From Candidatus Magnetominusculus xianensis (GTDB taxonomy: Bacteria > Nitrospirota > Thermodesulfovibrionia > Thermodesulfovibrionales > Magnetobacteriaceae), in contig LNQR01000019.1 in NCBI GenBank assembly GCA_001541255.1, positions 1-64,000 on the forward strand: 64,000 bases of DNA. The letters are read 5' to 3'. Position 1 is the first letter of the stretch, and every line of letters begins with the position of its first letter. The translations under genes and the position numbers were made by a program. The notes under the pieces are model-generated. The model searched no databases and had not been told where the DNA came from. It saw nothing but the letters and a program-made list of their open reading frames with translations. Positions 29,712-36,968 of this stretch are shown piece after piece.

Positions 29712-30098
29712 TTACTGCCCAGCAGACATGCCCGGCTCTGTTACGATTACAGTGTCTTCATGGCTGTACGGCGGCACACATGCGCAAAGTACTTTTATTG
29801 GAACTGTGCCCGTGTTTTTGAGCTTGTGCGGCGTGCCTGGCTCAATACATACGGTGTCACCTGCTGAGACCTCAAACACATCCCCGCCAAGCGTCATAAG
29901 CCCCCTGCCTGCTGTAAAGTAATATATCTCCTCTGTCAGCTCATGTTTGTGCAGACTGGTCTGCCCGTTGAGTTTTACAATTGCCTCGGCCAGGCTCTGT
30001 TTTTTGTTTCCGTGAACCTGGGGGTGCATCAGTTCCCTTATCTCTGAGCCGTCTTTGGTTGTGTATGCGTTTATTTTTTTATATGTTGTCTTAATCAT
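29712..30098 (-). CDS. Cupin domain protein
   Basis: 128 aa single cupin beta-barrel. Motif 1: LHKHELTEEIYYFTAGRG, with metal-ligand histidines and glutamate. Motif 2: GDTVCIEPGTPHKLKNTG, with the last histidine. It resembles mannose-6-phosphate isomerase-like or dioxygenase-like small cupins; the substrate cannot be told. The start overlaps the upstream pepA stop by 8 bp, so it is translated from the same message. Confidence 0.85.
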   Translation of the reverse strand: MIKTTYKKINAYTTKDGSEIRELMHPQVHGNKKQSLAEAIVKLNGQTSLHKHELTEEIYYFTAGRGLMTLGGDVFEVSAGDTVCIEPGTPHKLKNTGTVPIKVLCACVPPYSHEDTVIVTEPGMSAGQ

Positions 30099-31587
30099 GC
30101 CTATTTAAGAGATAATTCATTATCAGTCTGACCCCTATGCCCGTTGCCCCTTTACGTATGTATGGTTTATCTTTGTCGGCAAATGCAGTAGAGGCTATGT
30201 CCAGATGTACCCACGGGGTATCTGTTACGAATTCACTGAGAAAATACGCGGCAGTGACAAGCCCGCCTGTCCTTCCCCCGATGTTTTTTATGTCGGCTAT
30301 GTCGCTCTTGAGATAGTCCTTGTATTCCTCGTAAAGCGGCATCTGCCACACACGCTCATACGTCTCTTTGGATGCCTTTTTCAGTTCGTCCATGAGGGCT
30401 TCGTTATTTCCCATCATAGCTATGGCCTCGTTACCAAGCGCTATTGAACACGCACCGGTCAGTGTGGCCATGTCGATTATAACGGCTGGCTTGTAGTGTT
30501 TTATCGCATAGCCAATTGCGTCGGCAAGGACAAGGCGTCCCTCGGCGTCCGTATTTAGTATCTCGATGGTCTTGCCGGTGATAGCGGTAACCACATCGCC
30601 GGGGCGTGTGGCATTGCCTCCCGGCATGTTCTCAGTTGCTGGCAGCACTGCTACCAAATTTATATCAAGCGACAGCTCCGACGCCGCCTTTATTATCCCC
30701 AGGGCAGCAGCCCCGCCTGCCATATCGTATTTCATCTTTTCCATCCCATCAGCAGGCTTCAGAGACAGCCCACCGCTGTCAAATGTGATGGATTTGCCAA
30801 TTATCGCTACAGGGGGCATTTTTACCGGGCCGCCATAGTACTCTATGACTATAAACTTCGGAGGTTCTGCCGATCCCTTCGACACAGACAGGTATGACCA
30901 CATACCCTCTTTTTTTGCATCCCAGGCATCCAGTATATTTACCTTTACAAGTTTGCCGGAGAGGGACTTCGCCGTTTCTGCCAGTATCGTCGGTGTCATA
31001 TCAGATGACGGCGTGTTCACTAAATCGCGGGCAAAACTTACGGCAGGGATAACGGTGTCAAGCCATTTCATTGAATCAGCCGAATTATCAGATTGAGCGG
31101 CATCAAGCACTGTCAGGGTTTTCAGACTTTGGGGCTGGTCTTTTTCAGGCCTTTTATACCTCCTGAACTCGTAGCTGCTTAACACACCACCTTCAACAAA
31201 ATAGAATGCCGCACTATGCTGCGCGCCGTCTAATATCCTCAGCTCCTTAAATATCGCCGCTGAAAGGGCTGCTGAGATGACTTCATGCCCTTTGAGATAT
31301 TTTGAAATAAAGACCTTGCCGCCGACCCTTCTCAGCCTTTCTGCCGTTAACTGTTCTGCCTTGCCTAATCCAACAAGGACAACCCTGCCGGTCTTCGTGT
31401 GCAGGAGGGTCAGCTCTGTGTGCTTGCCGGTGAATTCCTTTGTGTCAAGTACGTGTTTTATCAAACCCGCGGTCTCATCATCAAGCCCTGCGTACACGCT
31501 GCCCTTATAATCTTCTGTAAACGGTAAGATCAGTACGTCTGCCTTTATATCAGTCAAAGATATATTTTCAACAATCCTTATTTCCAA
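30091..31587 (-). CDS. pepA: Leucyl aminopeptidase (M17)
   Basis: 498 aa cytosolic di-metal aminopeptidase removing N-terminal residues from peptides. The M17 signature NTDAEGRLVLADA is intact, with upstream metal ligands in GKSITFDSGGLSLKP and YDMAGGAA. The hallmark GGRTGGLVTAA region is also seen near the C-terminus. The start is TTG 31587 behind AGGGGGA at suitable spacing. It leads the cupin and bcp genes. In some bacteria PepA also binds DNA; nothing here bears on that. Confidence 0.95.
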   Translation of the reverse strand: MEIRIVENISLTDIKADVLILPFTEDYKGSVYAGLDDETAGLIKHVLDTKEFTGKHTELTLLHTKTGRVVLVGLGKAEQLTAERLRRVGGKVFISKYLKGHEVISAALSAAIFKELRILDGAQHSAAFYFVEGGVLSSYEFRRYKRPEKDQPQSLKTLTVLDAAQSDNSADSMKWLDTVIPAVSFARDLVNTPSSDMTPTILAETAKSLSGKLVKVNILDAWDAKKEGMWSYLSVSKGSAEPPKFIVIEYYGGPVKMPPVAIIGKSITFDSGGLSLKPADGMEKMKYDMAGGAAALGIIKAASELSLDINLVAVLPATENMPGGNATRPGDVVTAITGKTIEILNTDAEGRLVLADAIGYAIKHYKPAVIIDMATLTGACSIALGNEAIAMMGNNEALMDELKKASKETYERVWQMPLYEEYKDYLKSDIADIKNIGGRTGGLVTAAYFLSEFVTDTPWVHLDIASTAFADKDKPYIRKGATGIGVRLIMNYLLNRHD

Positions 31588-31652
31588 GCCGTCCCCCTTT
31601 TGAATAATATCGCGTATATTGTATCACAGTGCGCCGCGTTACGCAACGTAAA

Positions 31653-33038
31653 TCAATTTATGCCATATTTTTTCAGCCTGTGCCTGAACTGCCTGAACGA
31701 GATATTAAGGAGCCTTGCAGCGTCTGTCTTACTGCCACCTGCCTTTTCAAGCGCCATAAGCAGATACCTTTTTTCGGTCTCCATCAGTATATCATCAAGC
31801 GATACACCACCTTCTGAGAACTCGACACCCTCTATGAACTTAACACCCTCTAAACAAGGCACAGGCTGTGACACAGTCTGACCAGAGCGTATATCTTCGG
31901 GGATTTCTTCCTCTGTAATTACAGATTTATCAGTAAAAGTAAGCAGCCGGTCAAGGGTATTCTCAAGTTCCCTGACATTACCAGGCCACGGGTATTTCAT
32001 CATCACATCTATTGCCCCGCGTGTGAACTTCACATGTGCAGCATTGTTTTTATCCAAATAGTGGTCAATCAACACGGGAATGTCTTCCTTTCTATCCCTG
32101 AGCGGGGGCAGGTGTATGGGGATGACATTTAATCTGTAAAACAAGTCAGCCCTGAATCTGCCTGCTGCCGCCTCGTCTTTTAAAATCTTATTTGTTGCAG
32201 AGATAATCCTCACATCAACAGTTATGTCTTTAGTGCCACCTATGCGCCTGAATGAGCCGTCCTCAAGAACACGTAGAAGTTTGGCCTGGAGGTTTAGCGG
32301 CATATCGCCTATTTCATCGAGGAATATAATGCCGCCGTCAGCCGCCTCAAACAGTCCGGTTTTATTTGAATTCGCCCCTGTGAACGAACCTCTCATATAG
32401 CCAAAAAGCTCACTCTCAAGAAGTCCTTCAGGAAGGGCAGCGCAGTTTATTGGGATAAATTCCTTGGCAACGCGCTTACTGAGGTTGTGGATAGCACGTG
32501 CGATAAGCTCCTTACCGCAGCCGCTTTCGCCTGTTATCAGCACATTGGCGCTGCTCTCTGCAACCTTGGGAATGCTTAAGAGCAGGTCACGAATCGCCTT
32601 ACTCTTACCTGCCACCTTTTGAAACGTGAACACTACCTGTGAGCGGAGGTTTTTGACCTCCCGGCTTAAGAGACGCCTCTCAAGGGCATTTTTGACTATT
32701 AGCCTGATCTCGTCTATCTTAAACGGCTTGTTTATATAATCATATGCGCCGGATTTCATTGCCTCTATTGCGTCTTCTGTCGTACCAAAGGCGGTTATCA
32801 TCAACACCATCGTCTCAGGGGAGAGTTCCTTGACGCCTTTTAATATCTCATGACCGCTGCCAAGCGGCATTTTAATGTCTGTTATTACGATATCGAAGAT
32901 GTCTTTTTTCAGAATTTCAAGGCCTTCTCTGCCGTCATACGCGCTTATAACGTCATAGCCCTCGCCCTCAAGCAGGAGTTTTAGTATATCGTTCATGCTT
33001 TTTTCGTCTTCTACTACGAGTATCTTGCCCTGATTCAT
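31653..33038 (-). CDS. pilR: Sigma-54 response regulator PilR-type
   Basis: 461 aa. Receiver domain with phospho-Asp54 (VITDIKMP); AAA+ domain with Walker A GESGCGKE; sigma-54 contact loop GSFTGA (the usual GAFTGA has Ser in PilR proteins); Walker B FLDEIGDMP. The C-terminal Fis-type HTH is KTDAARLLNISFRQFRHRLKKYGI. It directly follows the cognate kinase gene (16 bp) and pilC, so it probably drives sigma-54 pilin transcription as in Pseudomonas and Myxococcus. No pilA gene is in the window. Confidence 0.9.
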   Translation of the reverse strand: MNQGKILVVEDEKSMNDILKLLLEGEGYDVISAYDGREGLEILKKDIFDIVITDIKMPLGSGHEILKGVKELSPETMVLMITAFGTTEDAIEAMKSGAYDYINKPFKIDEIRLIVKNALERRLLSREVKNLRSQVVFTFQKVAGKSKAIRDLLLSIPKVAESSANVLITGESGCGKELIARAIHNLSKRVAKEFIPINCAALPEGLLESELFGYMRGSFTGANSNKTGLFEAADGGIIFLDEIGDMPLNLQAKLLRVLEDGSFRRIGGTKDITVDVRIISATNKILKDEAAAGRFRADLFYRLNVIPIHLPPLRDRKEDIPVLIDHYLDKNNAAHVKFTRGAIDVMMKYPWPGNVRELENTLDRLLTFTDKSVITEEEIPEDIRSGQTVSQPVPCLEGVKFIEGVEFSEGGVSLDDILMETEKRYLLMALEKAGGSKTDAARLLNISFRQFRHRLKKYGIN

Positions 33039-33054
33039 TTTTAAATACCCTCCA

Positions 33055-34722
33055 TCATTGAGCCATTGGCAATATTATTGTGAAGGTTGTACCCTCCCCC
33101 TCGATGCTGCTCACTGTTATCCTGCCCATATGGTCCTGTATAATCCTGTATACTATGGCAAGGCCCAGCCCTGAACCTCCTTTTTTTGTCGTAAAAAATG
33201 GATAAAATATCTTTGTTAATGTATCCGGGTTTATGCCGCCGCCATTGTCTTCAAACGTTATTCTAACATAACCTTGCAGGGCTTTAGCATCTATCACAAT
33301 CCGCTTGTCAAGGGCTTCAGCCACAGGACATCCGAACGACTGCACCGCGTTCAGGCACAAGTTCCAAAATACCTGCTTAAGTTTGTCCTTGTCACCACTT
33401 ATTGTCAAATCGTCATCTATACCGGAGGCAATTAGCTGTAGAGCGCTGGTGTCTTGCCCTGTTTGTCCTGTTTGTCCTGTTTGCCCAACTAGGGAGTTTC
33501 GAAGCATCTCAATGGTCTCTCTTAGTACGGCTGTGATAGAGATTATTTTGAACTCTGGCGGGCGTGGATTTGAATAGACAAGGAAATCAGTGATAATCTT
33601 ATTAAGCCTGTCCATTTCATAGAGGGCTATTTCCATAACCCTTGCCATCTTGTCCGCTGGGACTTTTCCTTCTCTTAGCATCTCAATAGAGGCGCGCAGG
33701 GCAGCCAGGGGGTTTCTTATCTCATGGGCTATGTTTGCTGAGAGTTCTCCAATGGCCGCGAGTTTTTCTTTTTCCTTCATTTCCCGCTCCAGCTCTGTTA
33801 TCTTTGTCAAGTCCTCAAAGGTAATAACAAATCCCATCATTTGGCCTGTGTTGTCCTTGTGTTCGGAGAGTTTTAATTCGATTATCTTATGGGTTGCCGT
33901 CATTGTTCCCTTATATATCCCCTTCTTTACCGGAAGTATGACAAAATCAAATACCTCCGTGATTGTCATCCCCACTGCCGCTTCACGGTTGATACCGGTT
34001 ATCTCCTCAGCCGGGCGGTTGAACAACATAATGCTGCCTTCAGTGTCTGTGTAGAGCAGGCCGTTAGGTATGTTTTCTATAACCTCACGGTGAAAGGCAT
34101 AGAGGTCGCTGAAGTCCCGCTCGGTTTTTATCAGAGTGGTTGACGTCCGCTCAAGATTTATCAGCAGGTTGCGGCTAAGGTAGGCGATTAAGAAAAGGGC
34201 TGTTATGTTGGCAAATATATTATAAAAGAAATCCTTCGGACTCAGACTTCTCACATATGGCACTTTTAATATCTGGTAGAACTGCAGCTCCAGGGCGATG
34301 CCATATAAAATACCGCTGAGACCGGCTACAATTAAAATCGTCCGCTTTCCCAGCGTAATCCCAGCGCTTATTATGTTTACAAGCAAAAGAAAAGAAAACC
34401 AGCTATCTATCCCGCCGGTTATCAAAATCAATGTGATAATTAAAAATATATCGAATATTACTTGAAAATATGTAAAGTGATAAAATGATTTCTCTACGGC
34501 ACTGCTGGACTTTTCATCTGATTTTTCATATGACTTCTGAAGGACTTTAAAAATTACAAGATATATGATGGTCAGAAAAAAAATAGAGGCCGCAAGATAG
34601 GAAAGAAACATCGGATATATAAAGATTACAAACTTCTGGTCATAAAGAAAAAACGAGGCCAAGAGCAGATACGTAATAAAGACCCTCAGGAGGATCAACG
34701 ACCTGAGCTTGGTAATTTCCAC
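33055..34722 (-). CDS. pilS: Membrane sensor histidine kinase PilS-type
   Basis: 555 aa. About six N-terminal membrane helices (residues 1-190) are followed by a PAS domain (IPNGLLYTDTEGSIMLFN, about 210-320). HisKA has the H-box ANIAHEIRNPLAALRAS, and the ATPase domain has EDNGGGI and GGSGLGLAIVYRI. A short Gly-Gln-Thr repeat (encoded by a 9-base tandem repeat at about 33460-33487) sits between the HisKA and ATPase parts. The membrane layout and gene order pilC-pilS-pilR support PilS. The kinase probably senses pilin in the inner membrane, as known for the family. Confidence 0.88.
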   Translation of the reverse strand: MEITKLRSLILLRVFITYLLLASFFLYDQKFVIFIYPMFLSYLAASIFFLTIIYLVIFKVLQKSYEKSDEKSSSAVEKSFYHFTYFQVIFDIFLIITLILITGGIDSWFSFLLLVNIISAGITLGKRTILIVAGLSGILYGIALELQFYQILKVPYVRSLSPKDFFYNIFANITALFLIAYLSRNLLINLERTSTTLIKTERDFSDLYAFHREVIENIPNGLLYTDTEGSIMLFNRPAEEITGINREAAVGMTITEVFDFVILPVKKGIYKGTMTATHKIIELKLSEHKDNTGQMMGFVITFEDLTKITELEREMKEKEKLAAIGELSANIAHEIRNPLAALRASIEMLREGKVPADKMARVMEIALYEMDRLNKIITDFLVYSNPRPPEFKIISITAVLRETIEMLRNSLVGQTGQTGQTGQDTSALQLIASGIDDDLTISGDKDKLKQVFWNLCLNAVQSFGCPVAEALDKRIVIDAKALQGYVRITFEDNGGGINPDTLTKIFYPFFTTKKGGSGLGLAIVYRIIQDHMGRITVSSIEGEGTTFTIILPMAQ

Positions 34723-34729
34723 TTGCAGG

Positions 34730-35821
34730 TTACTTAATCAGTGTTACCATCTTAAATATCGGCAGATACATGGCAACAACTGTAAAGCCAACCGTGCCGC
34801 CAAGAAACACTATCATCATCGGTTCCATCAGGGCTGTGAGGTTTGAGACGGCCTGGTCAACCTCCTCATCATAAAAATCAGCTATCTTGGAGAGCATAGA
34901 ATCAAGCGCACCCGTTGACTCACCAATAGATACCATGCTGGTTACCATCGGCGGGAACACCTTCGACTTCGACAATGGCTCGACTATTGTCTGACCCTCT
35001 GTTACCGAGCTTCTGACGATGTTTATAGTCCTCTCCACTACCTTGTTACCTGATGTCTTCGCGGTATTTTCAAGCGCTTCCAGTATGGGCACACCGCTTC
35101 TGATTAGTGTGCCAAGCGTTCTGGTAAATTTTGCCACAGCAACTTTCTGTATAAGCACTCCAAACACGGGCAGCTTTAAGAATATCTGGTCTGTGGCATA
35201 CTTGCCCTTATCGGTACTTCGTATTTGTTTGTATATAAACGTAAGCGCCACTATCACAACCACAATTATTACGCCGCCCCAGCCGGCTATGAAATTACTC
35301 ATCGCAATAATTATCCTCGTAGGGGCAGGCAGCGTACCGCCTAATGAGGCAAACATCTTTGCAAATGTCGGCACAACAAACACCATTATAACGCCGATAC
35401 AGACAACGGCTATCGAAATAATTACCACAGGATAGGTCATAGCGCCCTTGACCTTCTTTTTCAGTCTGAGGGCCTTCTCTATATAATCGGCAAGATTCTG
35501 CAGCACCGAATCAAGAATACCGCCTAATTCGCCGGCCTGCACCATGTTAGCATACAGCTCGTCAAAGACTTTTGGATGTTTTTTTACCGCGTCGGCGAAG
35601 GTTGTACCACTTTCGACGTCTTCTTTCATATTGGCAATAATTGCCCGAAACGCGGGGCTTTCAGTCTGTACTGAAAGTATATCAAGCGCCTGGACAAGAG
35701 GTAAACCGGCGTCTATCATAGTAGAGAACTGCCTTGTAAACACCACAAGGTCCTTCGGGGAAACACTCCCACCCACTTTAAATGCCTTTTTTACGGGCTT
35801 TGCAGGCTTTACCTCAGCCAT
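34730..35821 (-). CDS. pilC: Type IV pilus inner-membrane platform protein PilC, short form
   Basis: 363 aa T2SF-domain protein with two copies of the cytoplasmic helical domain (FTRQFSTMIDAGLPLVQALDIL; FTRTLGTLIRSGVPILEAL) and three membrane helices (near 125-150, 170-195, 335-358). It is about 40-50 residues shorter than typical PilC because the N-terminal beta segment (Y-x-Y/K-G-x-x-G type) is absent. The chain starts with MAEVKPAKPVKKAFK and reaches the T2SF domain almost at once. The start is firm, with GGAGGTGTT before ATG and a consensus promoter upstream. pilB and pilT are not adjacent in the window. Confidence 0.9.
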   Translation of the reverse strand: MAEVKPAKPVKKAFKVGGSVSPKDLVVFTRQFSTMIDAGLPLVQALDILSVQTESPAFRAIIANMKEDVESGTTFADAVKKHPKVFDELYANMVQAGELGGILDSVLQNLADYIEKALRLKKKVKGAMTYPVVIISIAVVCIGVIMVFVVPTFAKMFASLGGTLPAPTRIIIAMSNFIAGWGGVIIVVVIVALTFIYKQIRSTDKGKYATDQIFLKLPVFGVLIQKVAVAKFTRTLGTLIRSGVPILEALENTAKTSGNKVVERTINIVRSSVTEGQTIVEPLSKSKVFPPMVTSMVSIGESTGALDSMLSKIADFYDEEVDQAVSNLTALMEPMMIVFLGGTVGFTVVAMYLPIFKMVTLIK

Positions 35822-35847
35822 AACACCTCCATAGTACTCACTCCTAG

Positions 35848-35875
35848 ATTATATCTAACCACAATAATATGTCAA
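35848..35875 (-). promoter_or_regulatory. Consensus sigma-70 promoter of the pilC-pilS-pilR operon
   Basis: Minus strand: perfect TTGACA (35875-35870), 16-base spacer, perfect TATAAT (35853-35848). Transcription would start near 35841, some 20 bases before the pilC ATG and its GGAGGTG site. This is the best promoter match in the window. Confidence 0.85.
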
Positions 35876-35924
35876 CATGTGTCATTTATAAATCATTTGA
35901 TTTGATTTAAAAATTCAGGCAGCG

Positions 35925-36356
35925 CTATATTGTATCCAACTTCACCTTCCCAAGATAGACAACACAGCTTGAACACGTCATTTTATTGTCGTGACCACAC
36001 CTCTTTTTATTAAGCTCCCAGCATGGAATCGACTTATCGACAAACGCTGAACAGTGCTGGCGTACCTGTTCCGGACACTTGGTTATCTCCCAGCACGGGG
36101 CATAGTCAAGCAAGAGCTTTAGCCCCTCAATACTTATCTTCCTGTCGTGTATCAGGTCTCTGATGCAATTGAGCCATTTAATATCGTTTTCTGAGTAGAA
36201 ACGGTTCTTGTTTTTTCGTGAGGGCTTAATTAGACCGTGCTTTTCATACAGCCTCAGCGTCTGATCGGTTATCCCTGCCAGCTCTGCTGCAACCCCTATT
36301 GTATACAGAGGCCTGTCATCTCTGGAGTTTGCCATATTTGTCTTCACGCTGACCAA
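35925..36356 (-). CDS. MerR family regulator with cysteine-rich C-terminal domain
   Basis: 143 aa. Winged HTH of MerR/HspR type (LYTIGVAAELAGITDQTLRLYEKHGLI, about 17-43, then RFYSENDIKWL). The C-terminal half has seven cysteines and two copies of P-C-W-E: PCWEITKCPEQVRQHC and PCWELNKKRC, ending TCSSC. This suggests a metal or Fe-S sensing domain, although the exact ligand is not predictable. The start abuts the nitroreductase stop, so both are probably one transcript. Its targets may include the adjacent nitroreductase. Confidence 0.85.
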   Translation of the reverse strand: MVSVKTNMANSRDDRPLYTIGVAAELAGITDQTLRLYEKHGLIKPSRKNKNRFYSENDIKWLNCIRDLIHDRKISIEGLKLLLDYAPCWEITKCPEQVRQHCSAFVDKSIPCWELNKKRCGHDNKMTCSSCVVYLGKVKLDTI

Positions 36357-36968
36357 CTATCTATACTCAACCAGGTCATCAAAGGCCAGCCTATATTTTT
36401 GTGGCTGAGGGTTCACCCTGTAACCAAAGGGAACAATCAGCGCAACAGTATGCTTTACCTCATCAAGGCCAAGCGCCTCCATTACCTTAGACAGAGAAAA
36501 CCCACCAATCGGACACGAATCTATGCCGATGGCAGCGGCAGCCGTCATCATGTTCGCCGCCGCTATGTGACACTGTGTTATGCTCCATTGGCTGATATTT
36601 ATGCCTGAGTAATAACTGGCGTAAAAGTCTCTTACCCACTTAAGCACCTCCGGGCGGTCAGCAAGGCAGGCAAAGCGCGCCTCTACATATTCAGACCCCG
36701 GCAGTAACTCTTCTATTTTTGCCGCTATTACTACCGCGTCACTGCATGTCGAAAGCTGTACCTGATTAAAACATGCCTCTTTCAGCTTTTCTTTTAACTC
36801 CTGTGTGCGTACTACGATAAACCTCCACTGTTCTAAGCCGAAAGACGAAGGGCTGAGACGCCCTGCCTCAAGAATAAACCGGAGGTCTTCATCCGGTATC
36901 TTTTTCTCTGCATCAAATATTTTACAAGCGTGGCGAAACTGCATCGCCTTCAGGAAGTCTCCCTTCAT
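36357..36968 (-). CDS. Nitroreductase family flavoprotein
   Basis: 203 aa FMN-dependent oxidoreductase of the nitroreductase superfamily. FRHACKIFDAEKKIPDEDL and EAGRLSPSSFGLEQWRFIVV are the N-terminal FMN/phosphate segments. SQWSITQCHIAAANMMTAAAAIGIDSCPIGGF is the family helix, and IVPFGY is near the end. It uses NAD(P)H to reduce quinones or nitro compounds; the native substrate is unknown. The start overlaps the end of the upstream large acidic protein by 4 bp, and merR follows directly. Confidence 0.9.
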   Translation of the reverse strand: MKGDFLKAMQFRHACKIFDAEKKIPDEDLRFILEAGRLSPSSFGLEQWRFIVVRTQELKEKLKEACFNQVQLSTCSDAVVIAAKIEELLPGSEYVEARFACLADRPEVLKWVRDFYASYYSGINISQWSITQCHIAAANMMTAAAAIGIDSCPIGGFSLSKVMEALGLDEVKHTVALIVPFGYRVNPQPQKYRLAFDDLVEYR

